Shown piece by piece: positions 54,807-64,000 of a DNA stretch of 64,000 nt. Under the pieces are notes generated by a model. It was not told where the DNA came from, did no database searches, and worked only from the letters and a program-made list of their open reading frames with translations. Each line of letters begins with the position of its first letter. Positions within the stretch are counted from its first letter, which is position 1. The stretch is from positions 2,294,001 to 2,358,000 of the forward strand of contig NZ_AP027736.1 in NCBI RefSeq assembly GCF_030296675.1, in the 5' to 3' direction. Made by a program: the position numbers and the translations under genes. The stretch comes from Demequina sediminis. Its GTDB lineage: Bacteria; Actinomycetota; Actinomycetes; Actinomycetales; Demequinaceae.

Positions 54807-56509
54807 CCTGACTCGTGCCACCGGGGTGTGTCAGTCCAGGGTGATGTCGAGGGCGTCGAGGATGGCTTGGGCGGGCTTGGTGATGGGGTCGCGGGCGATG
54901 TGGTCGTGGCCGGCGATGCGGACGGTGATCTGCTGAATGGGCTTCAGCGCGTGGAGGATCTTGCGCACCGTCAGCCCGGTCGCGGTGTTGAGGTAGCGGC
55001 TGATCGCGAGGGATGCGAACACGATCGTGAGGTGCGCTTGCGAATCGCGTCGCGCGTGTGGTGGAAGATCGGCCGGGCGCGTAGGTCGGTCTTGGACATC
55101 CGGAATGACTGCTCGACGTGCCATAGGTCGTGATAGCTGGACATGACCTCGGCTGCGGGCATCACGCTCGCGGGGATGTTCGTGACGTAGCCCTTGAGCC
55201 CGACCAGGCGTCGCGCGCGCGCCAGCGACGCCTCGTCGATCTTGCGGGAGCCGCTCACGGTCTTCACGAAGCGTGGCGTCCGCGCGGCCTTGTCGCCGGC
55301 GACGACGTCCCGGGCGCGTTCTTCCTGCAAGGTCAGGGTGCGGTTGTCGCGGACCGCTCTCTTCGCGGAGTACGCCCATACCGCCCGCCATGAGCTCTCA
55401 TGAGCCTCGCTCCAGATGGGCTCGGCCTTGACCATCGGGTCCGATGCGCCAGCCTTGGCACGTCCGTGGCGGGGCGTGATGGTGTCGATGACCTGCCCGT
55501 CGTGAAAGGCGTCGCCATGCCAACGGAAGTGCGACTCGAGATCGACCGGTGCCTTGGTGGTGCGGGAGCCGACGATGAAATGCAGTCCCGCGTCATCGAG
55601 CTCGCGCAAGTTGGTCGCGGACAGCATGCCGGCGTCGGCGACAACCACGAACCCTTCGAGGGAGTGGCGTTGACGGAACTGGTTCACGATCGGGATCAGG
55701 GTGAGGGTCTCGGCCTTGTTGCCTTCGAAGCAGCCGATCTCAAGCGGGAAGCCGTTCCTGTCGACGAGGAGTCCGACGACGACCTGCGGGTCGACGCGCC
55801 GCTCCTTCGAGTAGCCGACCTTGCGCAGGGCGTCTTCGTCCTCGGCTTCGAAGTACAGGGTCGTGACGTCGTACAGGCACAAGCTGATGTCGCCCACGGA
55901 CGCGGCGTGAGTGAAGCAGGCGTCGGCGATGAGGGAGCGGTAGTCGCGCTCCCCAGCGCGTTGCAGGGAGCGGAACATGGTCCGCAGCGACGCGTGAGTG
56001 ATCCCGAGTTCACGCAAGACGCGCAGCGAGTCGGCCTTCGAGGTCGGCTCGATCAGCCGCGCCAGCACGAGCTGCGCGAACGCTTCGTCATCGACGACGT
56101 CGAAGCCCAGATCGGTGTACGCGGCCTGAAGTACCTGCCACAACACCGCGTTCGACTTCGACGTGATGTCAACCGTGCTCGGCTGATCCTCAGCCGGGTG
56201 GGGGCTGACGCCATCGAGCGTGAGTTCGCCTTGGCCGGGGTGGAGCTTGCCGCGCGCGACCGCCATCAGCGCCGCGAGCTCGGCATCATCATGGGCGGTG
56301 CCGACGTGCTCGAGCACCACGTCACGGCCCGCACGCCGCTCCGCGATCTGGACCTTCACCGCCCCCGACCGGCCCGGGGACTTGCGCACGAACACCACAT
56401 CCCCGACCGTACCGCCCAGCGGGGTGTGTCAAACACGAACCCCGAAACTCAACTACCAGGCTGAATACTCACGGGAACCGGCGATCAGCGAAAAGTGGCA
56501 CGAGTCAGG
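54807..56509 (-). mobile_element. IS1634/IS1549-family insertion sequence
   Basis: A 1703-base element bounded by inverted repeats CCTGACTCGTGCCAC (54807-54821) and GTGGCACGAGTCAGG (56495-56509), exact over 15 bases. It encodes one transposase on the minus strand and is flanked by a 40-base duplication. It is inserted into the IS-C orfA. Confidence 0.88.
54831..56398 (-). CDS. IS1634-family transposase, frameshifted near C-terminus
   Basis: About 522 residues after repair. It begins MVFVRKSPGRSGAVKVQIAE and shows an IS4-superfamily DDE core: CLYDVTTLYFEAEDED, VVVADAGMLSATNL and the YREK-like end, YHDLWHVEQSFRMSKTDLRA. The frame breaks near 55047, where AHLTIVFASLAISRYLN reads in another frame; one added base joins them. 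With the break the last catalytic helices would be altered, so activity depends on whether the break is a base-call error. Confidence 0.82.
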
Positions 56510-56641
56510 TTCGCGATCTGGCTCAGCGGTGCCTGGGCGCGGCGGGCCACCGCCACGACGTCATCGCGGAACTCTTGGGGGTAGGGCTTGGTCACAGGGA
56601 CATCCTTCCAGTGAGAACGAATCCTCAAAGTTCAGATGTCA

Positions 56642-56856
56642 ACCAAAGTCGGGGCAGTCCCGTGTTCGCCAATGTCACCCTGGGCGGCGGGCGAGGAGGC
56701 GCCTTCCCGACGGTGGGCTCAGATGTTTGGATCTACACGGGCGCATGTGTGGTGGGACCCGCGCACGTTGGTGACGGCGCACGCATTGGCGCGGGCGCGT
56801 TCGTCGATTCTGATGTGGCGCCGCGCACCACGGCAAGGCCAGGCCAGGGCCGCTAG
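56642..56856 (+). pseudogene. Serine-acetyltransferase-like hexapeptide protein, 3' fragment
   Basis: About 71 residues on the plus strand, FANVTLGGGRGGAFPTVGSD followed by VWIYTGACVVGPAHVGDG and ARIGAGAFVDSDVAP, a left-handed beta-helix of hexapeptide repeats. This is the C-terminal part of a CysE/WcaB-type O-acetyltransferase. The N-terminal half was lost at the IS-C boundary (56641). It is probably a broken polysaccharide O-acetyltransferase gene. Confidence 0.75.
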
Positions 56857-56897
56857 GACTTCGTTTCGCGGCCGCAGTGGGGCTTCGGCTCGCCCGC

Positions 56898-58048
56898 TTA
56901 GCTTCCGTGAGTGGGTCCGTTGTCCTGCGGCCTTTGCCCACTGTGAGCCAACGCGCCGAGTGCTACGTGCCATCGTGCCGCAACAGTCTCCCAAGAGAAC
57001 TCTCGCTGTGCGGTGAGAACCGCTGTTTTGCGCAGTGCCCCGTAGTTTGGGTCGTTGCGCAGTTCGATGAGCGCTTTGCTCAGAGTTGGCGCCGAGACCG
57101 TGTCGACGACCCGGACCGCACGCCCCCTGCAGCGAGGGCGGCACCGACGAATTGCGTCGCCACCACCGGCACACCTGCGCTGAGCGCCTCTGCGATCGCG
57201 ATCCCGAAGTTCTCGTCTTCGCTCGGGGCTACTAGCGCATCACTCGCGGCAAAGAGTTCGGATTTCGCCCGCCCGCCGAGTTCCCCTGTGAACACGATGC
57301 GGTCCGACAGGCCCAAACCTTGAACTCGTTCTTGGAGTCCCTGAACAAGGCCCGGATCGCCAGAGCCCGCGATGGTGAGCATGGCATCGATACCCATCTC
57401 CTTCATCATTGCGACTGCGTCGATCGCGATGTCGATCCGCTTTTTCGCCGCGATCCGAGACATCGAGATCAGGCGCATAGGTTCATGACGGCCGCCGAGC
57501 GCAGGCTCCGCGACCGAGCCGCTGCCGATGCCAACCACTGACAAGTGCAGCCTGGGAAAGAGGCCCTCCATATCGTCGCGCTCAATCGCCGATGCGACGA
57601 GGAATCTGGAGGCACGGCTGCGTACCCACCGGCCTGCAATTGCGTCGAACAGTGACTTCTTGGCCCGAGACTGAGAATGCTGATACCTCGTGAAGACCCC
57701 GTGCGGCACGATCGCGTACGGCACTCTGCGCGCGAAGCACGCGAGAGCCGCGAAAGGCACCCATGCAAGGTAGAAGCCTTCGATGACTACGACATCAGTA
57801 CGTCCTATCAGGCGCCACAAGTCAAAGGCGTTTGGGCGCCGCTCAGAGGCGTGTGCCGCTGGCCACTCCTGCTCGGCGACAAGCGAGTCGCGGGACGCAC
57901 CCGTCATCGACACGACGAGCGCGGATATTCCCGGTCGGGCGTTGAGAGCCGAGTTGACCTCGAGTGCGTGACGCGCAGGCCCGCCGTCGGCGCGCGCCAG
58001 GGTATTGATCAGTTGGAGAACTCGAAGCGACGCCGATTCTGCGGCCAT
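56898..58048 (-). CDS. GT4-family glycosyltransferase, frameshifted
   Basis: GT-B glycosyltransferase of about 383 residues after repair. N-terminal domain: LRVLQLINTLARADGGPARH and VVVIEGFYLAWVPFAAL. Donor domain: RLISMSRIAAKKRIDIAIDA and the E-x7-E segment SEDENFGIAIAEALSAGVPV. The frame breaks near 57110-57125 in a G-rich stretch. With one base added, it continues VRVVDTVSAPTLSKALIELR and QREFSWETVAARWHVALG, a normal GT4 C-terminus ending at 56898. It overlaps the next gene by one base (TGATG). Confidence 0.83.
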
Positions 58049-58926
58049 CAGCCCTGCGCTTCCTGCAAGCGCTTGAGCTCCCTGACCTTCACGCCGATCT
58101 GCCAATAGTAGGAGGCGAGGCCGAAGGCATAGTCGAATCCGGCGCGACCGTCGAGGAACCCCGCGCGAGCGATGTACGAGTAGGTGAAGAACACGAGCGG
58201 TTTCATCGGCACGCGATCCCAGAACTGGCCCTTCGCCGTGCGCTTGGTCGCGAGGTCCTGGCGCGCGGCCGGGTGCATGCGCAGGTGCGCCTCCCAGTCG
58301 GAGTAGTGGTTGTGGCGCGCGAACCAGGTCGTGACGGGGTCGCGGTCGTCATGCACCAGCCGCGTGCGCATCATGCCGATCGGCGCGTCGGTCTGCGGCT
58401 GGAAGTGCAGCTCGATCTCCCGGATGCCCGGTGCGTAGAGGTCGTCGACCTCGGGGAAGTAGCTGCGCTCCATGTCGATGAGCGACCGCTTGGTCACGCG
58501 GTGCCCGTGCTTGAGGAACGTGCCCTCCCACCGGTACCGGAGGTGCATCTCGTAGGCACCGTACTTGCCGCTCTTGAGCTCGGGGAGGAGTTCGCGCAGT
58601 TCCTCGAGCATCTCGGGCGTGGGGTACTCGTCTGCGTCGAGCAGCAGCACCCATCGGTGCTTCGGGTTGCCGTTGAGCAAGCTCCACTGCTTCTTCTTCG
58701 GGTACTCGCCGTTCCAGTCGAAGTCGACGACCCGTGCGCCTGCCGCGCGAGCGATGTCCGCGGTTCCGTCCTCGCTGAGCGAGTCGATGACGATCACGTC
58801 CTCGAAGCTGGCCAGGTGCGAGAGCGTGTTGCCGATCGTCTCCGCCTCGTTCTTCGCGAAGAGGATGATCGAGATCGGGAGCGTGTCGGTGCCGGCCTTG
58901 GCGTCGGTCGTGGGGCTGTGCGACAT
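58048..58926 (-). CDS. GT2-family glycosyltransferase
   Basis: Inverting GT-A glycosyltransferase of 292 residues. The nucleotide-binding start is LPISIILFAKNEAETIGNTL, the metal-binding DxD-type site RWVLLLDADEYPT, and a later EIELHFQP/WFARHNHYSDWEAH region resembles WaaE/KdtX-like enzymes. I place the start at 58926 because the preceding stretch is low-complexity. It adds a sugar to the surface polysaccharide; specificity is unknown. Confidence 0.87.
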   Translation of the reverse strand: MSHSPTTDAKAGTDTLPISIILFAKNEAETIGNTLSHLASFEDVIVIDSLSEDGTADIARAAGARVVDFDWNGEYPKKKQWSLLNGNPKHRWVLLLDADEYPTPEMLEELRELLPELKSGKYGAYEMHLRYRWEGTFLKHGHRVTKRSLIDMERSYFPEVDDLYAPGIREIELHFQPQTDAPIGMMRTRLVHDDRDPVTTWFARHNHYSDWEAHLRMHPAARQDLATKRTAKGQFWDRVPMKPLVFFTYSYIARAGFLDGRAGFDYAFGLASYYWQIGVKVRELKRLQEAQG

Positions 58927-58937
58927 GGGTGTGTCCT

Positions 58938-59504
58938 TCAACTGTCCTGGGTGAAACGTGTGCCGGTGCGCCCTTCGGACGACCAGATCGAGCCTGCCGG
59001 AACGTATCCGTTCACGACTGTCATGGGGGTGATCAGGGCAGACCGCCCGATCACCGAGCCGCCGAGGATCAGGCAGCGAGAGGTGATCCATGCTCCTTCC
59101 GCCACCTCGATCGGACGCGTGATCAGTGCCATGTCGCGACGATGTGCGTGGCTGCCCGTGGTGAGCATCGTCTCCTGCGAGATCACCACGTCGTGGCCGA
59201 CGCGGATGGGCGCCTGGTTGTGGAACCACACGCCCTCGCCGATCCAGCTGTTGTCGCCGATCTCAAGCTTCCACGGGAATCGCACGCGGGTCCGTGGCCG
59301 GAAGATCACGCCGGTGCCTATGGTCGCTCCGAATGCTCGCAGCGCCGCGCACCGGAGACGCGAGCTCGGCTGCCACGCGTTGGTCACCAGCAGCAGTTCG
59401 GCGATCGCCCAGAGGTAGACCACCCAAGAGGGGCGATCCCATGCCGCGCCCTCCCCTGGGGCATCGGCCAGGGGTATCACCGGAACAGTCTCGTGGTCGC
59501 TCAC
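58938..59504 (-). CDS. WcaF-type polysaccharide O-acetyltransferase
   Basis: A 188-residue hexapeptide acyltransferase. An N-terminal hydrophobic segment ([16 protein letters not shown]) is followed by left-handed beta-helix coils ([51 protein letters not shown]) and the active His region [11 protein letters not shown]. It acetylates a polysaccharide intermediate from acetyl-CoA. It overlaps the next gene by four bases. Confidence 0.87.
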   Translation of the reverse strand: MSDHETVPVIPLADAPGEGAAWDRPSWVVYLWAIAELLLVTNAWQPSSRLRCAALRAFGATIGTGVIFRPRTRVRFPWKLEIGDNSWIGEGVWFHNQAPIRVGHDVVISQETMLTTGSHAHRRDMALITRPIEVAEGAWITSRCLILGGSVIGRSALITPMTVVNGYVPAGSIWSSEGRTGTRFTQDS

Positions 59505-60445
59505 GCGTCGAGCAGGTCCCGGAAGTACGCGATCGTGGGCTTGAGGCCATCTTCGAGCGGCACGTGAGGCTGCCAGCCTAGGTGGTCCTGCGCGAGGCTG
59601 ATGTCGGGCTTGCGTTGGCGCGGGTCGTCCTGCGGCAGGGGGCGGTACTCGATGGCCGAGTCCGAGCCCGTGAGCCGGATGACTGCCTCGGCGAGTTCCT
59701 TCATGGTGAACTCCACGGGGTTACCTACATTGACCGGACCGGTGAACCCCGGCTTGGTCCCCATGAGCCGGATCATGCCGTCGATGAGGTCGTCAACGTA
59801 ACAGAAGGACCGGGTCTGGTTGCCATCGCCGTAGATGGTGATCGGCTCGCCCTTGAGCGCCTGGACGATGAAGTTGGACACCACGCGGCCATCGTTCATA
59901 TCCATCCGCGGACCGTACGTGTTGAAGATCCGGATGACCTTGACGTCGAGTCCATTCTGACGGTGATAGTCGAAGAACAGCGTCTCAGCCGCCCGCTTAC
60001 CCTCGTCATAGCAGGAGCGCGGCCCGATCGGGTTCACCTTGCCCCAGTATGCCTCGGTCTGAGGGTGGATCTCGGGATCGCCGTAGACCTCCGACGTCGA
60101 GGCCTGCAGGATCGGAATGTGGAGGCGCTTGGCAAGCCCAAGCATGTTGATTGCGCCCAGTACCGACGTCTTCGTGGTTTGGACAGGATCGCGCTGATAG
60201 TGGATAGGGGAAGCCGGGCACGCGAGGTTGTAGATCCGGTCCACCTCCACGTACAGCGGGAACGTCACGTCATGACGGAGTAGCTCGAACCGCGGATGGT
60301 TGAGCATATGTCGCACGTTGCCCCGCGCCCCGGTGAAGAAGTTGTCCACGCAGAGGACCTCATGCCCCGCGTCCAGCAGCCGGTCCACCAGATGTGACCC
60401 CAAGAAACCCGCGCCGCCGGTTACGAGTACGCGTTCAGTGGGCAT
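59501..60445 (-). CDS. UDP-glucuronate decarboxylase (UDP-xylose synthase)
   Basis: Short-chain dehydrogenase of 314 residues. The Rossmann motif is [17 protein letters not shown], the catalytic Tyr/Lys are in [18 protein letters not shown], and substrate-site segments are [30 protein letters not shown] and FNTYGPRM. These are typical of UXS enzymes, which make UDP-xylose from UDP-glucuronate. Other NDP-sugar epimerases share the fold, but [10 protein letters not shown] is distinctive. It supplies a pentose donor to this locus. Confidence 0.92.
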   Translation of the reverse strand: MPTERVLVTGGAGFLGSHLVDRLLDAGHEVLCVDNFFTGARGNVRHMLNHPRFELLRHDVTFPLYVEVDRIYNLACPASPIHYQRDPVQTTKTSVLGAINMLGLAKRLHIPILQASTSEVYGDPEIHPQTEAYWGKVNPIGPRSCYDEGKRAAETLFFDYHRQNGLDVKVIRIFNTYGPRMDMNDGRVVSNFIVQALKGEPITIYGDGNQTRSFCYVDDLIDGMIRLMGTKPGFTGPVNVGNPVEFTMKELAEAVIRLTGSDSAIEYRPLPQDDPRQRKPDISLAQDHLGWQPHVPLEDGLKPTIAYFRDLLDA

Positions 60446-60595
60446 ACGAATGCTTCCTCTTTCGGGGCGTCGTTGGGGTTTCAGGGGTCATCATTCCACA
60501 TCAGTCGCCGGTATGAGCACTGTTCATGATTCCGAAACACCCGTCTCGGCTGAGGTCGCGACTCCGGTCCAATCTGTCTCCCACGTCGGCATGTC

Positions 60596-61711
60596 TCATC
60601 GAGGCATTCGCGGAAATACTTGTCGCGGGGTCCCGCCTTCGTGTGTCGCCTGGGCAATCGCGACGATTCCGTCCGCGAACTGCTCGAAACCGAACCGCTT
60701 CGAGTTTGCGAACGCTGCCTCACGGGTTTCGGGCGCGTCAAGCCTGCGAGCGAGCCCTGTCCAGTCGACGAGGTCGAGATCCTCGGCGATGAACATGCCC
60801 GCGGTGCCCGCCACCTCCCGGAACACCTCGTCGTCGGTGCAGATCGCGGGCGTGCCCACGGTGTTGGCCTCTACTATCGGCCACCCAAAGCCCTCGTAGC
60901 GTGATACCTGCAGCAGAGCTCGGGCCCCGGCGTAGGTGGCGAAGAGCGTTGCGTCGTCTATGTCTCGAAGCGTGGTGATGTACTCCGTCAGGTCGGCGGA
61001 CTCGCCTAGTTCACGAGCCGTCAAGGCTGGACCCACGACACCGAGTCGAAGGCCCGCGCCCGCTGGTGTGTCCCGGAGCCTCCGCCAGACCTCTACCGCG
61101 CGATCCCGTCGCTTGCGCCACCCGCTGCTCGAAACAATCAGAAGATAGGGACCGGCGAGCACCGGTTGGCCCGCATCGTGGGCAACGACGGGCAGGTGCA
61201 CGGTCGTCGCCGCCGCACCAACCAGGCGGGTGATATCCGTTGCCGTCGCGTGTGACACCGAGTGGATTGCTTCGGCCCTGCCGAGTCCACGCAACACCAG
61301 TCTCTGGTAGACGCGTCCCGTCCATCGGGTCCGATGTTCAGGCATTTCGCCCAGGCCCGCGCGGACCGCAATCAGATCATGACACGTGACGATGGTGGCC
61401 CGGCGTCGGGGGAAGACAAGTAACCACAATGCATTGCTGTGGTCAGCAAGGTGGACCGACTGCGAACGCCTGACCGCGACCGCGACCGACACGGGAAACA
61501 CGACCAGGTTCTCCACGTAGGCCGCGAACTTTGCGAGGGCACGATTGCGGACGTGCCGGCTTACCCGTGCACGCGGTGCTCGGCGAACCACCGTCCAACC
61601 GCGGCTGTGGTATGCGCGAGCGAGCGTGTCAGCGAACCGGTGCATGCTGTGGCTGGAGGACGGGTGATTCCCGAGGATCAGGACGGAGGGTTGAGTCGGC
61701 GTGGGCGACAT
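60596..61711 (-). CDS. GT4-family glycosyltransferase
   Basis: GT-B glycosyltransferase of about 371 residues. It starts PSVLILGNHPSSSHSMHRFA and contains ATIVTCHDLIAVRAG, EAIHSVSHATATDI and the donor-site SRYEGFGWPIVEANTVGTP. The start at 61711 fits the family better than the upstream in-frame ATG. A 150-base gap separates it from the decarboxylase gene. Specificity unknown. Confidence 0.85.
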   Translation of the reverse strand: MSPTPTQPSVLILGNHPSSSHSMHRFADTLARAYHSRGWTVVRRAPRARVSRHVRNRALAKFAAYVENLVVFPVSVAVAVRRSQSVHLADHSNALWLLVFPRRRATIVTCHDLIAVRAGLGEMPEHRTRWTGRVYQRLVLRGLGRAEAIHSVSHATATDITRLVGAAATTVHLPVVAHDAGQPVLAGPYLLIVSSSGWRKRRDRAVEVWRRLRDTPAGAGLRLGVVGPALTARELGESADLTEYITTLRDIDDATLFATYAGARALLQVSRYEGFGWPIVEANTVGTPAICTDDEVFREVAGTAGMFIAEDLDLVDWTGLARRLDAPETREAAFANSKRFGFEQFADGIVAIAQATHEGGTPRQVFPRMPR

Positions 61712-61858
61712 GACGGCCAGGGTATTGCCTGGGACTGGATCCGGCGAACGACGCACCGCCCGCGATCGAGCCCGGCCACTCGCATGCGAGATCCCTGGTG
61801 GTGGCGCGAGGGGAAGGCCGCGTTCCAGCGGCTGCTTACGGCGGGGACGTGATGGCCG

Positions 61859-63154
61859 TCACTGAGGATCCGACGCAGCTATCCGGGTGGGTCGTTTGAG
61901 CCCGAACGCAGCCTGGGCAACTGCCGTCGCGAGGCTCGGGAGCGCAGACGTCGCCATGAGCACGGCAGCGCCGGTTGTGCTGTGAAGGTCCAGCATGGTG
62001 AATCCCCACGCGAACCATATGGCGGTGGTCGGCGCCATCATCCACGAGCCCCCAGTCCAGCCTCGAGCGAGGTTCATCCCTGAGATCCCGGCCGCTGTTG
62101 CAGCGACGGCGGAGCCGACGCTTACTATCAGGAACTCCCTTGACAGGCCCGTATACTGCGTGCCCAGAAGCGCGAGGAGCGGATCCCGCAGTGCCCATAT
62201 CAGCCCCAGCATGGCCATAGTTGTGAGTGATATTGCACCGACGACCAACGCGTATCGCCGAACCACCGCGCGGTGCCCGCTGTTCGTTCGCGCCAACGCT
62301 GGTGCGAGCACCGACACTGCCACTGTGGAGACGAAGGCGAAGAGCAATCCATAGCGCGAGATCGCCGTGACGCTGGCGAGCGCCGATGTGGCTCCCAGTG
62401 CGCCCAGGAGGAGACTTGCTCCCTGGGATTGAGCGACGAGGACAACGTTGAGCGGCAGCAGCCGCCGGAGTGCCCGCCGCATTTCGGTCCTGTCGTCCGC
62501 GGAGATTGACCCGGAGCCAAGATCGAATCGCTCTACGACGGTCTTTCGCATCCAGATCCACTGCACGCCTGCGGCCACCGCATTTGCCAAGGTGGGTAGC
62601 AGGGCCCCGAGCACGGCTAGCGGCACCAGCAGGGCGCTTCCAGCGAGACGAACCATGGCCGCCGCGAGCCCCGAGATCTGGATTGACCTGAACTGGTAGT
62701 CCAGTTGAAGTACCGAGCGCACAAGTGAGCCGTTGAGCGACAGGAATACCGTCGCGATAACGAGTGCGGCAATTGCCGATGCTTCAGCTACCGAGGCCTG
62801 ATTCCTGAGCAGTAGGGTGACCAGGATCGGCGCGCTCACCACCGACAACGTTGCCGATATCCAGGTCCGGTAACTGCGCGCCAAGCCGTAGATCCCTGAG
62901 ATTCGCGACGTATCGGGCATGTAGCGGCCCGCGATCGCCACCACCTGGCTGCCGAGCCCGGAGTCGCCGACTACAGTGACTGCTGTCACGACCGCGATGG
63001 CAAGGGCGTAGCGTGCGTAGGCATCGATCGTAAGGAGGCGTGCCGCGAGGAGCCCTGCCAACATGCCGAGAGCCTGGATGCCACCCTGCGCAGAGCCGAA
63101 TCCGAACAGCCGCACCCCCCAGTGGCGAGCCCGACCGCTGACGCTTATCTTCAC
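61859..63154 (-). CDS. Wzx-type polysaccharide flippase
   Basis: Membrane protein of 431 residues with about 12 to 14 predicted spans, in the MOP/RfbX-like superfamily (FGFGSAQGGIQALGMLAGLL, ARYALAIAVVTAVTVVGDSG, LLVPLAVLGALLPTLANAVA). It would move lipid-linked repeat units across the membrane. It marks the locus as Wzx-dependent; no Wzy polymerase is recognised within the window. Confidence 0.85.
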   Translation of the reverse strand: MKISVSGRARHWGVRLFGFGSAQGGIQALGMLAGLLAARLLTIDAYARYALAIAVVTAVTVVGDSGLGSQVVAIAGRYMPDTSRISGIYGLARSYRTWISATLSVVSAPILVTLLLRNQASVAEASAIAALVIATVFLSLNGSLVRSVLQLDYQFRSIQISGLAAAMVRLAGSALLVPLAVLGALLPTLANAVAAGVQWIWMRKTVVERFDLGSGSISADDRTEMRRALRRLLPLNVVLVAQSQGASLLLGALGATSALASVTAISRYGLLFAFVSTVAVSVLAPALARTNSGHRAVVRRYALVVGAISLTTMAMLGLIWALRDPLLALLGTQYTGLSREFLIVSVGSAVAATAAGISGMNLARGWTGGSWMMAPTTAIWFAWGFTMLDLHSTTGAAVLMATSALPSLATAVAQAAFGLKRPTRIAASDPQ

Positions 63155-63160
63155 GTTGTG

Positions 63161-64000
63161 CTAGGCCCGTCGGTAGAATCGCCCGATTAGCGATGCAAGT
63201 CGTTGGGAAGTCCTGAGCCGCCGGATTTCCGATTGTGAAAGACTGCGCAGAGGGCCATCGACGAACGCGAGGAAGTGCTTGCTGGCCAGGCTGGGCGGGC
63301 GACCGTTCAGGGCCCGAGCGACAAACCGTCCGTGCCCCGGCTTGAAGGGTCCGATGGCGTGGGACAGGCATTGGCCTCCCGGTGCGAAGTCCATCTCGGC
63401 GCTTCGTGCTGTACGCATGGGAATGTCGCTGAGCATGAGCGCCATGTTGAGTGCGTCCTGGTCGGGCGTCGAGAACAGAGACGTGGGCTGCCCAGACTTG
63501 ATGCCTGCAGTACCGCCAAGGCTCGCGATCGCTCGCGAACACATGTCGGTCCAGAGTTGAAGAAAATACGCGTGGGATCGGGGAACGGACACGAATCCCG
63601 CATTAAAGTTCGTGTCCAGAGAGCGCGTTTCGACGAGTCCCGCTGCGTCGAAGTACCCGCGCCAGAGCGACCTCATCGGGGCGTGCGATGGCAACGCCCC
63701 GTTGACGTCCTCGATCAGACATATGCCGCCGCTCTCGAGCCAGGGGCTGAAGTCGCTCCACGCGCATTTCACAACAATGTCCGGGTCGATGTACGTGACC
63801 ACATCGGCGTCCGTAGCGTAGGTGTTCAGTACCTGCGCCATAAACTCCGGCTTGAACAGCGTTAGGTGCTTGGGTGTGTCGACAGCCACAAAACGGATGT
63901 GGAGATCGGGACCTAGGTCGAGGCTCCGCGAGCTCGCGTCGTCAAGGTGCCCCTCACCCGCCCACCGCGGCATGTCTCCTCTGACGCCGACGACAAACTC
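63161..64000 (-). CDS. Glycosyltransferase, 5' end outside window
   Basis: At least 279 residues, open to the window edge (the frame reads EFVVGVRGDMPRWAGEGHLD before and after the internal Met at 63973). A GT-A-type DxD site lies in DADVVTYIDPDIVVK, followed by LDTNFNAGFVSVPRSHAYFL, DQDALNMAL and a C-terminal FLAFVDGPLRSLS. It resembles GT8/Gnt-like enzymes. Because the start is not visible, length and N-terminus cannot be judged. Confidence 0.75.
   Translation of the reverse strand, partial: EFVVGVRGDMPRWAGEGHLDDASSRSLDLGPDLHIRFVAVDTPKHLTLFKPEFMAQVLNTYATDADVVTYIDPDIVVKCAWSDFSPWLESGGICLIEDVNGALPSHAPMRSLWRGYFDAAGLVETRSLDTNFNAGFVSVPRSHAYFLQLWTDMCSRAIASLGGTAGIKSGQPTSLFSTPDQDALNMALMLSDIPMRTARSAEMDFAPGGQCLSHAIGPFKPGHGRFVARALNGRPPSLASKHFLAFVDGPLRSLSQSEIRRLRTSQRLASLIGRFYRRA

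Larger units (their letters stand above)
54767..56549. repeat. 40-base target-site duplication around IS1634-type element
   Basis: Bases 54767-54806 and 56510-56549 are identical over 40 positions (both begin TTCGCGATCTGGCTCAGCGG) and directly flank the element's inverted repeats. Unusually long duplications are a known trait of the IS1634/IS1549 group. The duplicated sequence belongs to the interrupted IS3 orfA. Confidence 0.9.
54597..56641 (-). mobile_element. IS3-family orfA remnant (IS-C), interrupted by IS1634-type element
   Basis: An orfA on the minus strand starts at a GTG at 56595 (MTKPYPQEFRDDVVAVARRA) and is split after SQIA by the IS1634-type element. It resumes at 54806 (KDFGISEGSLLNWMKKAD and on to LLEQENEVLRRAAALL) and is cut at 54597 by IS-B. 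The outer end, TGACATC, is at 56641. The orfB and the other terminus are absent. Confidence 0.8.

Overview
The window is high-GC actinobacterial DNA with short ATGA/GTGA gene overlaps, leaderless-looking promoters, a bS22 ribosomal protein, a BldC-like regulator and menaquinone genes. The cellobiose phosphorylase matches the Cellulomonas type closely along its length. A cellulolytic Micrococcales member (Cellulomonadaceae or Demequinaceae-like) is the best guess; this is inference, not a database result.

Layout. 1-183: end of an IS30-type element that cuts off merA. About 184-17673: a metal-resistance island with merA/merR, two CmtR-type sensors each paired with a CadD-family exporter, an SPC-type P1B ATPase, two CadC/SmtB-type sensors, a CDF exporter and a CopC remnant. 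The same island carries lipoprotein processing (LspA, Lnt), System II cytochrome c biogenesis (TlpA, CcdA, ResB, CcsB), CtaG, DUF305 and DUF3105 genes. 17824-18297: two copies of a hairpin repeat flanking a small PLDc_N-domain gene. 18402-20873: cellobiose phosphorylase behind a CebR-like operator. 20910-25673: a GreA-like protein and an envelope-stress cassette (sigma/anti-sigma fusion, DUF4397 protein, lipoprotein-like sortase, ECF sigma factor, RskA-type anti-sigma). 25837-34489: potassium uptake (Trk/Ktr pair), BldC-like protein, bS22, a HAD phosphatase, redox and histidine-phosphatase genes, and a second, chromosomal-looking TlpA-CcdA-ResB-CcsB set. 34493-43606: a glycosyltransferase, then a LacI-regulated sugar ABC importer with GH3 and intracellular GH10 enzymes, probably for xylo-oligosaccharides. 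43607-46129: PLDc_N, DUF4229, MenA, MenE. 46265-64000: an exopolysaccharide or capsule locus broken by IS3, IS30, ISL3 and IS1634/IS1549-type insertions, followed by glycosyltransferases, acetyltransferases, a UDP-glucuronate decarboxylase and a flippase.

Quality warning. Twelve genes across the whole window have a single-base reading-frame break, nearly all in short G or C runs. Eleven are cured by adding one base and one (GH3) by removing one. This bias points to consensus errors rather than decay, so most of these genes are annotated at full length with the break noted. Two further genes (island tlpA and resB) have an in-frame TAG instead. merA, copC, gmd, the serine-acetyltransferase-like gene and several transposases are truly truncated.

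How it works together. The island would sense Cd/Pb/Zn/Hg through ArsR and MerR regulators and export the ions by three transporter types, with its own periplasmic thiol-redox, cytochrome and lipoprotein maturation genes. The catabolic genes import beta-glycans, cut them inside the cell and phosphorolyse cellobiose. The right-hand locus makes, modifies and exports a surface polysaccharide.
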